Origin: an uncultured Alloprevotella sp.
GTDB taxonomy: Bacteria; Bacteroidota; Bacteroidia; Bacteroidales; Bacteroidaceae
Direction: 5' to 3'
Assembly (NCBI GenBank): GCA_944322095.1
Contig: CALUNU010000003.1
Span: 62,001-126,000 of the forward strand
Length of the DNA: 64,000 bases
Under the pieces are notes generated by a model. It ran no database searches, was not told the DNA's origin, and worked only from the letters and a program-made list of their open reading frames with translations. A program made the translations under genes and the position numbers. Shown here in pieces: positions 35,172 to 44,549 of this stretch (position 1 is its first letter; every line of letters starts with the position of its first letter).

Positions 35172-38100
35172 ATGAATAAGAATAAACGAGTCAACAAAAT
35201 GCATGGTGCCTTGCGTACGGGGGTTTGCCTCTTTATGCTGTCGGGCGCATGTGTATTGTCGGCACAAGCCCAGTCTTCGGCCGACGATGCAGCAGCTCCT
35301 GCCACGACCGTTCAGGCCAAACAACCCGAGGCTTCTAAATATGAGATGCGTAAGGTGTCGGGCTTTATATATGATGCTGCCACGCACGAACCTATCTCGG
35401 GTGTGCGCGTACAGGCACTTAACAACCGTCGTTACACGGCCATGACAGACGAAAAGGGTGCTTATACCATCAATGTGCCTGAGTATGTGACAACGCTGTT
35501 CATTTCGACGGACGGATACAACAATGTGCAGATTGGTATCAAGGGCGCCCAAGACCAAAACGCTGAGTTGTACAGCACGAAGGTGAAGAACATCTATGCG
35601 GATGGTACAGAACTCCTTTCGCGCCAAGTGATGACCGTTGACAATTCGAGTGCACTGACGATTGAGAACGACATCGAGAACAAGCTGAATGCCACGGTTC
35701 GCACCATTAATCGTGGTGGAGTTCCTGCGCAGGGAGCAGCTATGTTTATCAACGGTTTGACATCTTTGAATGCAAATGCTCAGCCGCTGGTTGTCATTGA
35801 TGGCGTGATCTGCGATATGCAGTATGACCGCACGACGTTGCACGACGGTTTTGTGACGAACCTCTTCAATATCATCGACACCGAAGACATCGAAAGCGTA
35901 GAAGTATTGAAGAATGGAACCGCACTGTATGGTTCGCAGGGTGCCAATGGTGTGATTAAAATCACGACCAAGCGCGGAAAGAGCCTTGCCACGCGCATCA
36001 AAGTGCGTGTGTATGGCGGTTTCGAACAGGCACCTGAACTGACAAAGATGATGAACGCCAGTCAGTATCGTTCCTATGTATCTGAGTTCTTGGGTACGAC
36101 GGATCAGGCTGAATATCTTTCTTCTCCCTCGAGCGTTCCCTTCCTGAACGAAGATAAGAGCTATCTCTTCTACGATATGTATCACAATGAGACAGATTGG
36201 CAGAAGGACCTCTATAAGGATGCATTTACGCAAAACTATAAGGTGAGCGTTGAGGGTGGTGACGACGTGGCTGTGTATAACCTTTCGTTAGGTTATTCCC
36301 AGGCAGACGCAACGGCAAAACAGACGGATTTCAATCGCTTGAACATTCGTTTCAATACGGATGTCATCATGTTTAAGAACTTTACGGCTGCAATGGATAT
36401 GTCCTACTCGCGCAACGCTTATAACCTGCGCGATAACGGATGGGCAGAAGACTATTCGCAGCGTAACATTTCTTCGCCGAATGTGCTTGGCTTGATCCAG
36501 TCGCCGTTCCTGAGTATGTACGATTATTTCGTATATTATGACCCGACGCAGATAAACAACGGAGCTGGTGGCCTTGTTTTAGGACACACGGACAAGGTAT
36601 ATGCTGGTAAGAATTATTCCGAAACGAATAATCCGTTGGCCTTTGCTTCCCAGTTTGGATACGAAGGTCTTGCCAATCCGTATTGGATTTTGGCAAACGG
36701 CCAGGGTGACAATAAGAACTATCAGGAGCAGACCCAGTTCAACATCAACATCGCTCCGAAGTATCAGGTGAACGAGTATCTGACGATTTCTGACCGTTTC
36801 AGCTATATTCTGAACCGTACGAACGAGAAGTATTACCTGCCCAATAACGGTACGCCTACTAAGGAGGTGGAAGGCTTGGGTTCGGTACAGAGCATCATCC
36901 GTACGCAGTTTGGTAAGGAGACGACGTTGTTCAACGATTTCCGCGTTGACTGGAAGCGCGTGTTCGGTGCGCACACCATTAATATATTTGGTGGTTTCCG
37001 CTTGGCTTCGTACACTTATTCCGACAGTCGGATTACGGGCTACAACAACGACAACGACAAGATGCCTAACATGTCCTACTCGTTGCAGTATAAGGATTAT
37101 GGTGGTACAAGCGACCGCTGGATCAATTTGGCATACTACCTGAATGCTGATTACAACTTCAAGAATCTTTATTTCTTGCAGGCAACGGCAACGATGGAAA
37201 CCTCTTCGCGTTTTGGCCGTGAAGCTAAGGGTGGTATAGGTCTGGCCGGTGTTCGCTGGGGTATCTTCCCCTCCGTGCAGGCCGGGTGGTTGATGTCGTC
37301 TGAAAAGTGGTTCAACGTGAAGCCCATTAATTATTTGAAGATTAATGCAGGTTACGACGAGAGTGGTAATGACAACGTTGACTACTATGCAAGCCGTACT
37401 TACTTTGAGAACATCAAGTTCATGGATAGAGCTACGGCATTGCAGTTGGCTAACATTCAGAATGCTGCCATCCAGTGGGAGACGACGCGTCGTTTCAACG
37501 TAGGCTTTGAAGCTTCGCTTTTCAACAACAGACTGTATCTGGCTGCCAATTACTATTATGCCAAGACGTCCGATTTGTTGACGCGTAAGGCTGTGAGCGA
37601 CATCACGGGTTTGCCTTATATCTGGTCGAACGATGGCGCGTTGAAGAACACCGGTGTGGATGCAAGCATTAATGCTGTGCTTGTGAATACGCGCAATTGG
37701 AAGTGGCAGCTTGGTTTCAGTGTCGGTCACTACAAGAACGAAATCACCGAGCTTCCCGGTTCGAGCTTGAATACGATTACGCATTACGCTCTTGATGCTA
37801 ATGGTCGTGAGATTGAAGACCAGGCCACGACCATCCACGGCTATACATCGTCGGTTTATGGAACGGATAACATCCTGACGGCTGTTGGTCATGCAGCAGG
37901 CGTGTTCTACGGCTATAAGACGGCCGGTGTCTTTGCCAGCGACGCCGAAGCCTCGCAGGCATCAGAGCAGTATGGCTATTTGCGATATCCGACAGGTTTG
38001 GCGCAACAGCCCTACAGAAACTTTAAGGCCGGTGACGTTCATTTTGTGGATGTAAATGGCGATGGCTGGATTTCTGAGGCCGATATGACGGTTATCGGTG

Positions 38101-38606
38101 ATCCTAATCCCGATCTTTACGGTAATATCTTTACGAGTCTGACTTGGAAAGACTTGACGTTGGATATCAACTTTAAGTATTCATTGGGTAATGACGTGTT
38201 CAACTATCAGCGGTCGCAGCTCGAGTCTGGCAATAACATTTGGAACCAGACGACGGCTATGGTAAACCGTTGGCGCTATGATGGTCAGCGGACAGACGTG
38301 CCACGCGTGATGGATGCCAGCAACGACGAGTGGGTCAACAATGAACGCTTCTCGGATCGTTGGATTGAGGACGGCTCTTACTTAAAACTGAAAAAAGTTC
38401 GTTTGACTTATCGTATACCTCTCTCCTTGAGCTGGTTGCAAGGTCTTTCCGTTTGGGGCGAAGCAAACAATGTCTTCACAATTTCCAAGTATCTTGGAAA
38501 CGATCCCGAAGTCTCTGTTGGCAACGGTGTGCTTTATCAGGGCATTGACGCCGGTTACCTGACGCAAAGCCGCAACTTTAATGTGGGTGTAACCATTAAC
38601 TTGTAA
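35172..38606 (+). CDS. SusC-type TonB-dependent outer membrane transporter, second copy
   Basis: 1144 residues. Signal peptide ends near SAQAQSSA; a low-complexity linker (about 35-58, rich in A, T, P, Q, K) precedes the carboxypeptidase-regulatory-like domain (VSGFIYDAATHEPISGVRV). The plug has MFINGLTSLNANAQPLVVIDG and VLKNGTALYGSQGANGVI, where KDA of the usual signature reads KNG. The barrel ends NVGVTINL. It is clearly a SusC but distant from the copy at 25883-29281, so this is an old divergence, not a recent tandem duplication. SusD partner starts 12 bp downstream. Confidence 0.94.
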   Translation: MNKNKRVNKMHGALRTGVCLFMLSGACVLSAQAQSSADDAAAPATTVQAKQPEASKYEMRKVSGFIYDAATHEPISGVRVQALNNRRYTAMTDEKGAYTINVPEYVTTLFISTDGYNNVQIGIKGAQDQNAELYSTKVKNIYADGTELLSRQVMTVDNSSALTIENDIENKLNATVRTINRGGVPAQGAAMFINGLTSLNANAQPLVVIDGVICDMQYDRTTLHDGFVTNLFNIIDTEDIESVEVLKNGTALYGSQGANGVIKITTKRGKSLATRIKVRVYGGFEQAPELTKMMNASQYRSYVSEFLGTTDQAEYLSSPSSVPFLNEDKSYLFYDMYHNETDWQKDLYKDAFTQNYKVSVEGGDDVAVYNLSLGYSQADATAKQTDFNRLNIRFNTDVIMFKNFTAAMDMSYSRNAYNLRDNGWAEDYSQRNISSPNVLGLIQSPFLSMYDYFVYYDPTQINNGAGGLVLGHTDKVYAGKNYSETNNPLAFASQFGYEGLANPYWILANGQGDNKNYQEQTQFNINIAPKYQVNEYLTISDRFSYILNRTNEKYYLPNNGTPTKEVEGLGSVQSIIRTQFGKETTLFNDFRVDWKRVFGAHTINIFGGFRLASYTYSDSRITGYNNDNDKMPNMSYSLQYKDYGGTSDRWINLAYYLNADYNFKNLYFLQATATMETSSRFGREAKGGIGLAGVRWGIFPSVQAGWLMSSEKWFNVKPINYLKINAGYDESGNDNVDYYASRTYFENIKFMDRATALQLANIQNAAIQWETTRRFNVGFEASLFNNRLYLAANYYYAKTSDLLTRKAVSDITGLPYIWSNDGALKNTGVDASINAVLVNTRNWKWQLGFSVGHYKNEITELPGSSLNTITHYALDANGREIEDQATTIHGYTSSVYGTDNILTAVGHAAGVFYGYKTAGVFASDAEASQASEQYGYLRYPTGLAQQPYRNFKAGDVHFVDVNGDGWISEADMTVIGDPNPDLYGNIFTSLTWKDLTLDINFKYSLGNDVFNYQRSQLESGNNIWNQTTAMVNRWRYDGQRTDVPRVMDASNDEWVNNERFSDRWIEDGSYLKLKKVRLTYRIPLSLSWLQGLSVWGEANNVFTISKYLGNDPEVSVGNGVLYQGIDAGYLTQSRNFNVGVTINL

Positions 38607-38618
38607 ACTTACGAAGCA

Positions 38619-40811
38619 ATGAAAAAGAAATCAATCATAGCTCTTTTCATCGGACTCTTGGGAATGGGCTCTGTGGCTACGTCCTGCGAGGACATGCTGA
38701 CGCCGGAGATGGACCGCTATACCGAGAATTTCGATGGAAAGGATACCGTGAATTTCTATCTCGGAATTATGGCCAATCTCCAAGAGATGGTGGAACAGAA
38801 CACCATCTTGGGAGAAATCCGCGGCGACTTGACAACAACAACGCAATACACGAGCGATTCTATTGCCGGTATAGCCAACTTCACCGATTTGCGCGATGGA
38901 GATAACGAGCTCCTGAACCGTGCTGCCTATTACAAGGTGATCAACCAGTGTAACTTTTACCTGAACAAGGTTGATTCCCTGGCAGCCAAGAATGGTGTTT
39001 ACTACATGCAGAAGGAGACGGCACAGGTGCTCCTTATCCGAGCATGGACGTATATGCAACTGGTTCAGAACTACGGTTCCGTACCCTTTATTACGGACCC
39101 CGTAGATAACGCGAATACCGGTTGGGAAACCAATCCTCCAAAAGGTTTTGCCGATGCCAATAATCTGGTCGATCTTTTGAAGAACGATTTGAAGCAGGCG
39201 CAGACCTATGAGGAGCGCTACGGTTATCCTAACTATGGCAGCTTCAATACGGGTGCCGTGACAGTGGGACATCGTTATACGATGATTTTCCCGGCAGATC
39301 TGGTGATTGCAGATTTGTATCTGTTGCGTGGAGCAAGCCAGTCGGACTATGAATTGGCGGCACAGCATTACTACAATTATTTGGAGGAAAGCGACGTGGC
39401 TAAGATTGACGGCCGCAATGTTGCCGTGGCTACGCGTATCTCGGGCAGTGAAACTTCATACTCGTTTATGCCGTCTTCGTGGCTGAGCGGTGTGTTTACT
39501 GGGATGAACTACAACCCTTCGACCCGTACATTCGTAGGCATTCCTTCTGCTGCCAATACTTCGTTTGGTAAGGTGCTGACCCGTATTCCGCAGATGTATG
39601 GTTATGACATTCATTCGACGAACTCGACGACGTCAGACGAGGATGATGAGGGTAACACGACGGTGACGACCGATGGACAAATTACTGTGTCTCCCAACAT
39701 CCGTACGCGTCAGATTGGGCCGTCCATAGCGTATGAGAAGTTGAATGCGGCTCAGCAGTATAAGCTTGTTGAAACGAATTCCGACGGTATCCCGACGAGT
39801 ATTGAGTATCCCGAGGATACCGGTGACGGTCGAATTTCTGGTTCGGCTCCTTACTATCGGACAGATGAGGGGAGAGTGCGCTTTATTCAGAAGTTCTGTG
39901 CTACGTCGAGCGTTTATAGCGACGAGGCAAGTGGAGGCTTCTCATTCCGCTATGTCATTCCGGTTTATCGTACAGAGCAAGTTTATTTGCGCTTTGCCGA
40001 GGCTATCAACCGTGCAGGTTTTCCGCATTATGCTTTTGCTATCTTGCGCGATGGCTTGAACAATGAACTTATACCTGAGCTGGAAGATTCGGTTGCAGTT
40101 ACGACGGATGAAGCTACGGGCAAGAAGACGTATCAGATGGTGGCCTATTTCGACAGCATCGACAATGGCATCAACTATCTGACGATTGACGAAATGCGCC
40201 GTGCAGCCGATAAGCCTTGGCTCGATTTCTCGAGCACCGTTTGGACCAACACCGGTATCCATGCAATGGGTTGCGGCCAGTCGTATGATATCGACTCTCT
40301 TTATACATACGACAAAGTGGTAGCAGCGCGTGTGGAAGAAGAAATAGCACGTTCCGGTGCCAGCTTTGAGGCAACAGCTTCCAGCCTTTTCTCGAGTGTG
40401 AAGCAAGATGCCGAAGAGGGCACGCCCGGCGAAGGTGAAGAAGGCGGAGAAGAGGAAACTGGCGATCCTAACATTCCCGGTGAGACCGAGGAGAATCCTC
40501 TCCCGATGGCCGATCCCGTAGGTGCCAATCCTGCTGAAATCAATGCTGTTGAAACGTTGATTGCAGACGAGATGGCTCTCGAAACGGCTTTCGAAGGTTT
40601 CCGCTATTACGACTTGATGCGTATTGCCCGTCATAAGAACAACGACGTCAATTCACCTGTTTCCAATTATGGGTCGTATTGGATGGCATGGCTCATCTCG
40701 CGCCGTACGCTCGATCTGGCGCCTTACGAAGAGCCCGCTATGACGGATGGAACGTTGTTCAATCTGCTCTCGTCACCCGATAATTGGTATCTGCCCGAAC
40801 CCACGTATTAA
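38619..40811 (+). CDS. SusD-like outer membrane lipoprotein with acidic insertion, second copy
   Basis: 730 residues, long for a SusD. Lipoprotein signal with Cys23 (VATSC) followed by EDMLTPEMDRYTENF. The TPR half includes LLIRAWTYMQLVQNYGSVPFIT, and YRTEQVYLRFAEAINRAGFPHYAF and FEGFRYYDLMRIARHKN are the C-terminal SusD signatures. Two extra segments stand out: an acidic/threonine-rich stretch (TTSDEDDEGNTTVTT) near 330-345 and a strongly acidic Gly/Glu/Pro-rich segment at about 598-632, which looks like a flexible loop. Last gene of the operon; a strong terminator begins 24 bp later. Confidence 0.93.
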   Translation: MKKKSIIALFIGLLGMGSVATSCEDMLTPEMDRYTENFDGKDTVNFYLGIMANLQEMVEQNTILGEIRGDLTTTTQYTSDSIAGIANFTDLRDGDNELLNRAAYYKVINQCNFYLNKVDSLAAKNGVYYMQKETAQVLLIRAWTYMQLVQNYGSVPFITDPVDNANTGWETNPPKGFADANNLVDLLKNDLKQAQTYEERYGYPNYGSFNTGAVTVGHRYTMIFPADLVIADLYLLRGASQSDYELAAQHYYNYLEESDVAKIDGRNVAVATRISGSETSYSFMPSSWLSGVFTGMNYNPSTRTFVGIPSAANTSFGKVLTRIPQMYGYDIHSTNSTTSDEDDEGNTTVTTDGQITVSPNIRTRQIGPSIAYEKLNAAQQYKLVETNSDGIPTSIEYPEDTGDGRISGSAPYYRTDEGRVRFIQKFCATSSVYSDEASGGFSFRYVIPVYRTEQVYLRFAEAINRAGFPHYAFAILRDGLNNELIPELEDSVAVTTDEATGKKTYQMVAYFDSIDNGINYLTIDEMRRAADKPWLDFSSTVWTNTGIHAMGCGQSYDIDSLYTYDKVVAARVEEEIARSGASFEATASSLFSSVKQDAEEGTPGEGEEGGEEETGDPNIPGETEENPLPMADPVGANPAEINAVETLIADEMALETAFEGFRYYDLMRIARHKNNDVNSPVSNYGSYWMAWLISRRTLDLAPYEEPAMTDGTLFNLLSSPDNWYLPEPTY

Positions 40812-40834
40812 ATCGAAGCAGATAATAACTTTTT

Positions 40835-40877
40835 GAAGGCGGCTCCAACATATGGAGCCGCCTTCGTTTTGTTTTTT
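40835..40877 (+). terminator. Terminator of the FAS1-SusCD operon
   Basis: Perfect 13-bp stem (GAAGGCGGCTCCA at 40835-40847 with TGGAGCCGCCTTC at 40853-40865), 5-base loop, then GTTTTGTTTTTT. Confidence 0.92.
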
Positions 40878-41211
40878 CCAGACGGGAAAACAACTTTTGC
40901 GGGGGAGATACGGATTGCTAAACCCGCGTTTTTGCGAAAAATGAAAGGGAAGCTTACGCGATGGCAAGTGAGAGCCTTGCCATCTGTCCTATTCGGTCGG
41001 TGAGAACTGACTGCAAAACGTAGAAGCGAGAATTAATTTTGAAGCACATGAGATGTGTTATGCTGCATTTTGACGTAATGTAAGGTTATTCCGAGGTTAT
41101 GCGTTAATTTGGCTTTGAAATATGAAGTTTTTGTGACGCTTTGTATTTCGTATTCGTATGTACTATACTTTTTGTTTAAATTGAAGATTGCGCAATGGCA
41201 AAAAAAATGTG
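40878..41211. other. Gene-free AT-rich intergenic stretch with a hairpin
   Basis: Nothing coding is supported. A perfect 9-bp hairpin, GATGGCAAG (40960-40968) with CTTGCCATC (40976-40984) and a 7-base loop, has no T tail on either strand. It lies within a possible 20-codon frame (40941-41003) that I do not call. Confidence 0.5.
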
Positions 41212-41241
41212 TTGCTTTGCTTCCCGTCTCATATAAATTTG
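41212..41241 (+). promoter_or_regulatory. Promoter of the lpx operon
   Basis: TTG (41212-41214), 19-bp spacer, TAAATTTG (41234-41241), 33 bp before the lpxD ATG. A second near-match, GATATTTG, lies at 41243-41250. Confidence 0.7.
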
Positions 41242-41274
41242 CGATATTTGCATAATAAACCGATAAACCATCGC

Positions 41275-42315
41275 ATGAAGTTTACTGCAAAGCAAATAGC
41301 GGATTACCTCCACGGTGAGGTCGATGGAAACGAAAGTACAACGGTCGAGACTTTTGCAAAAATAGAGGAAGGTCTGGCCGGAGCAATCTCTTTCTTGGCC
41401 AATCCGCGCTATGAGCATTATATATACAACACACAATCGTCGATTGTTCTGGTGAACAAGGATTTTGTTCCCTCTCAACCCGTAGCAGCCACCTTAGTAC
41501 GCGTCGATAATGCCTACGAGGCCATAGCGCGCCTGCTGACGCTCTATCAGCAGTTTGTCAAAAAGCGCGAAGGCATACATCCCTTGGCTTTTGTGGCAGA
41601 GAGCGCAAAGTTGGGTGAGGGCTGTTACGTCGGATCGTTCGCTTATGTTGGCGAAAATGTCGTGGTAGGCGCTGGTACGCAGGTGTATCCGCATGCTGTA
41701 ATTGAGGAAAATGTAAGGATCGGAGACGATTGCATCCTCTATCCGAACGTATCAGTCTATCACGACTGCGTGTTGGGAAATCGTGTAACGCTTCATTCCG
41801 GTTGTGTCATCGGTGCAGATGGTTTCGGCTTTGCTCCCGCTGCTGATGGGTATGAGAAGATACCTCAGATAGGTATCGTTACGATTGAGGATGATGTGGA
41901 AATTGGTGCCAATACGTGTGTAGACCGTTCCACGATGGGATCGACGTATGTGCGGAAGGGAGTGAAACTTGACAACCTCGTACAGGTGGCCCACAACTGC
42001 GACGTAGGTGCCAACACCGTGATGTCGGCGCAAGTGGGAGTCGCTGGCTCGACAAAAATAGGCGAGTGGTGCATGTTTGGCGGCCAGGTGGGCATAGCAG
42101 GTCATGCGGAAATCGGTGACCGTGTGCTCAGTGGCGCGCAGGCCGGTATAGCCGGAAGCATACGCAAGGGGCACGTTACGGTGCAAGGCTCTCCGGCCAT
42201 CGATGCCAAGAACTTTGCCCGGTCCAGTGTCGTCTTCAAGCATTTGCCCGAGATGTACGCTGAGCTGAACCGTATGAAGGAAGAACTTGAAGCATTGAAG
42301 AACCGAGTAAAATAG
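41275..42315 (+). CDS. lpxD: UDP-3-O-(3-hydroxyacyl)glucosamine N-acyltransferase
   Basis: 346 residues from the ATG at 41275; the frame is open for 29 more codons but the promoter at 41212-41241 lies inside that extension. The N-terminal uridine-binding domain ([25 protein letters not shown]) is followed by many left-handed beta-helix hexapeptide repeats (for example [23 protein letters not shown]) and a C-terminal helix ([20 protein letters not shown]). The catalytic histidine should be the one in [10 protein letters not shown]. It adds the second acyl chain to the glucosamine in lipid A synthesis. The next gene starts 9 bp later. Confidence 0.96.
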   Translation: MKFTAKQIADYLHGEVDGNESTTVETFAKIEEGLAGAISFLANPRYEHYIYNTQSSIVLVNKDFVPSQPVAATLVRVDNAYEAIARLLTLYQQFVKKREGIHPLAFVAESAKLGEGCYVGSFAYVGENVVVGAGTQVYPHAVIEENVRIGDDCILYPNVSVYHDCVLGNRVTLHSGCVIGADGFGFAPAADGYEKIPQIGIVTIEDDVEIGANTCVDRSTMGSTYVRKGVKLDNLVQVAHNCDVGANTVMSAQVGVAGSTKIGEWCMFGGQVGIAGHAEIGDRVLSGAQAGIAGSIRKGHVTVQGSPAIDAKNFARSSVVFKHLPEMYAELNRMKEELEALKNRVK

Positions 42316-42324
42316 GAAACGGTT

Positions 42325-43710
42325 ATGTTCAAACAGAAGACTTTAAAAGGCAGCTTCTCGTTGTTTGGAAAAGGGTTGCACACAGGGCTGAACCTGACGG
42401 TAACCTTTCATCCGGCTCCCGAGAACCATGGTTATAAAATACAGCGGATCGATTTACCGGAGCAGCCCGTCATCGAGGCCATTGCCGAAAATGTCGTGGA
42501 TACGTCGCGCGGCACTGTTGTGGCTAAGGGTGACGTGCGGTGCTCGACGATCGAGCATGCTATGGCCGCCCTTTATGCACTTGGCATCGACAATTGCCTG
42601 ATTACGGTAAACGGCCCCGAGTTTCCCATCCTTGATGGCAGTTCGCATCCGTATGTGGAGAGCATTCACCAGGTCGGCATTGAGGAACAGAACGCGCCGA
42701 AAGATTTTTATGTCATTAAGAAGAAAATCGAAGTGCGCGATGAAGTGAGCGGCTCGTCTGTAATTATTCTTCCTGACGAGCAGTTCTCAATTACGGCGAT
42801 GATATCGTTCGATTCGCAGTTTATCAATAGCCAGTTTGCCACGCTCGACAACATGGACGATTTTGCCACCGACATTGCGTCGGCGCGTACTTTCGTTTTT
42901 GTGCGAGAAATTGAGCCTTTGCTGCGGGCCGGTCTGATTAAGGGCGGCGACTTGGAAAACGCCATCGTTATTTACGAACGGCAAATTTCGCAAGAAAACC
43001 TTGATAAGCTGGCCGATTACATGAAGGTGGAGCACAAAGATGCTTCGAAGCTGGGCTATCTCAACGACAAGCCGCTGGTATGGCCCAATGAGCCTGCCCG
43101 TCACAAGCTCCTGGACATTATCGGTGACATGGCGCTTATTGGCCGTCCCATCAAGGGGCGTATCATCGCCACGCGGCCGGGTCACACCATTAATAATAAG
43201 TTTGCCCGCCAGATGCGCCGCGAGATTCGTGCGCATGAGGTTCAGGCTCCCGTTTACGACTGCAACGAGGCGCCTGTAATGGACGTAAACCGTATCCGCG
43301 AGCTTCTGCCGCACCGTTATCCGATGCAGCTGGTCGATAAGGTCGTAGAAATGGGCTCTAACTACATAGTAGCTGTCAAGAACGTGACGTCTAACGAGGC
43401 TTTCTTTCAGGGGCATTTTCCGCAGGAGCCTGTCATGCCCGGTGTCTTGCAGATTGAAGCCATGGCGCAGGCCGGCGGTTTGCTTGTGCTCAATTCTGTG
43501 GAGGAGCCAGAGCGATGGAGCACGTATTTCCTGCGTATCGATGATGTGAAGTTCCGACGCAAAGTCGTTCCGGGCGACACCTTGCTTTTCCGCGTCGAAT
43601 TGCTGGCCCCGATACGGCACGGCATTTCTTCTATGAAGGGATTTGCATTTGTTGGAGAGACCGTCGTAATGGAGGCGACGTTTACGGCGCAGATTGTGAA
43701 GAATAAATAA
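42325..43710 (+). CDS. lpxC-fabZ: Bifunctional UDP-3-O-acyl-N-acetylglucosamine deacetylase / 3-hydroxyacyl-ACP dehydratase
   Basis: 461 residues joining two enzymes, an arrangement characteristic of Bacteroidota. Residues ~1-300 are LpxC (KGSFSLFGKGLHTGLNLT; zinc-site STIEHAMAALYALGIDN and HKLLDIIGDMALIG; GPEFPILDGSS), the committed deacetylase of lipid A synthesis. Residues ~315-461 are FabZ (IRELLPHRYPMQLVDKVVEM with the catalytic His, and GHFPQEPVMPGVLQIEAMAQ with the catalytic Glu), which dehydrates hydroxyacyl-ACP for fatty acid synthesis. The fusion places both users of hydroxyacyl-ACP on one chain. Second gene of the lpx operon. Confidence 0.97.
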   Translation: MFKQKTLKGSFSLFGKGLHTGLNLTVTFHPAPENHGYKIQRIDLPEQPVIEAIAENVVDTSRGTVVAKGDVRCSTIEHAMAALYALGIDNCLITVNGPEFPILDGSSHPYVESIHQVGIEEQNAPKDFYVIKKKIEVRDEVSGSSVIILPDEQFSITAMISFDSQFINSQFATLDNMDDFATDIASARTFVFVREIEPLLRAGLIKGGDLENAIVIYERQISQENLDKLADYMKVEHKDASKLGYLNDKPLVWPNEPARHKLLDIIGDMALIGRPIKGRIIATRPGHTINNKFARQMRREIRAHEVQAPVYDCNEAPVMDVNRIRELLPHRYPMQLVDKVVEMGSNYIVAVKNVTSNEAFFQGHFPQEPVMPGVLQIEAMAQAGGLLVLNSVEEPERWSTYFLRIDDVKFRRKVVPGDTLLFRVELLAPIRHGISSMKGFAFVGETVVMEATFTAQIVKNK

Positions 43711-43725
43711 TCATATAAAGGCAAA

Positions 43726-43749
43726 AGGCCGTTCCAGATGGAGCGGCCT
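43726..43749 (+). other. Hairpin between lpxC-fabZ and lpxA
   Basis: 10-bp stem AGGCCGTTCC / GGAGCGGCCT (one G-T wobble) with AGAT loop, in the only large gap (58 bp) of the lpx operon. No T tract follows, so it may be a weak attenuator or a processing/stability element rather than a terminator. Confidence 0.45.
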
Positions 43750-43768
43750 CTCCTGTAAATCGAATATC

Positions 43769-44542
43769 ATGAGCAACATAAGTCCTTTGGCATTTGTTCA
43801 TCCCGAAGCAAAAATCGGAGAGAATTGCGAAATCGGTCCTTTTTGCTACATAGATAAAAATGTAGTTATTGGCGATAATAATCGCTTGATGAACAGCGTG
43901 ACGGTTCTTTACGGCGCACGTATAGGTAATGGAAATGTGTTTTTCCCGGGTGCGGTAATCGGTGCCATCCCACAAGACTTAAAGTTCCGTGGCGAGGACA
44001 CCACAGCCGAAATCGGTGACAATAATACCATCCGCGAGAACGTGACGATCAACCGCGGTACGGCAGCGCAGGGCAAAACGCTCGTGGGCAGCAACAACCT
44101 GTTGATGGAAGGAGTGCATGTGGCTCACGACGTCAACATGGGCAGCGGCTGCATCGTGGGCAATTCTACCAAAATTGCGGGCGAGGTGATTGTTGACGAC
44201 TTGGCCATTATCAGTGCCAACGTGCTGATACATCAGTTTTGCCGGGTGGGTAGCTACGTGATGATAGGCGGAGGCACACGCACGGGGCAGGACATCCCGC
44301 CGTATACAATGGCAGCCCGTGAGCCCGTGGCCTATTGCGGGTTAAACCTCGTAGGTCTGCGTCGCCATGGCTTCGCCAATGAACTGATTGACAACATTCA
44401 CAATACGTATCGTCTGCTGTATCAACGCGGGAAGCTGCGTGACGAATGTATTGCAGAGATACGTGCGGAAATTCCGATGAGCAAGGAAATCGAATATATT
44501 CTCGATTTTGTACAGACCTCCAAGCGGGGTATCATAAAATAA
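43769..44542 (+). CDS. lpxA: Acyl-ACP--UDP-N-acetylglucosamine O-acyltransferase
   Basis: 257 residues, normal LpxA length. Left-handed beta-helix repeats run through the first ~190 residues (SPLAFVHPEAKIGENCEIGPF, GAVIGAIPQDLKFRGEDTTAEIGDNNTIRENV), with the catalytic histidine expected in NLLMEGVHVAHDV. The C-terminal helical part (NLVGLRRHGFANELIDNIHNTYRLLYQ) is typical of LpxA. It performs the first step of lipid A synthesis. The next gene begins 7 bp later. Confidence 0.97.
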   Translation: MSNISPLAFVHPEAKIGENCEIGPFCYIDKNVVIGDNNRLMNSVTVLYGARIGNGNVFFPGAVIGAIPQDLKFRGEDTTAEIGDNNTIRENVTINRGTAAQGKTLVGSNNLLMEGVHVAHDVNMGSGCIVGNSTKIAGEVIVDDLAIISANVLIHQFCRVGSYVMIGGGTRTGQDIPPYTMAAREPVAYCGLNLVGLRRHGFANELIDNIHNTYRLLYQRGKLRDECIAEIRAEIPMSKEIEYILDFVQTSKRGIIK

Positions 44543-44549
44543 CACGGCC

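Noticed and set aside
22755..40811. Calling the SusCD region a polysaccharide utilisation locus
   Set aside because: No glycoside hydrolase, lyase, SGBP-type protein or hybrid two-component/ECF regulator lies in or near the operon; the extra genes are FAS1 lipoproteins.
29283..41000. Recent tandem duplication of the two SusCD pairs
   Set aside because: The SusC proteins differ clearly in N-terminal layout and plug signature (KDASATAIWGSRG versus KNGTALYGSQG), and the SusD proteins differ in length and insertions, so they are old paralogues at most.
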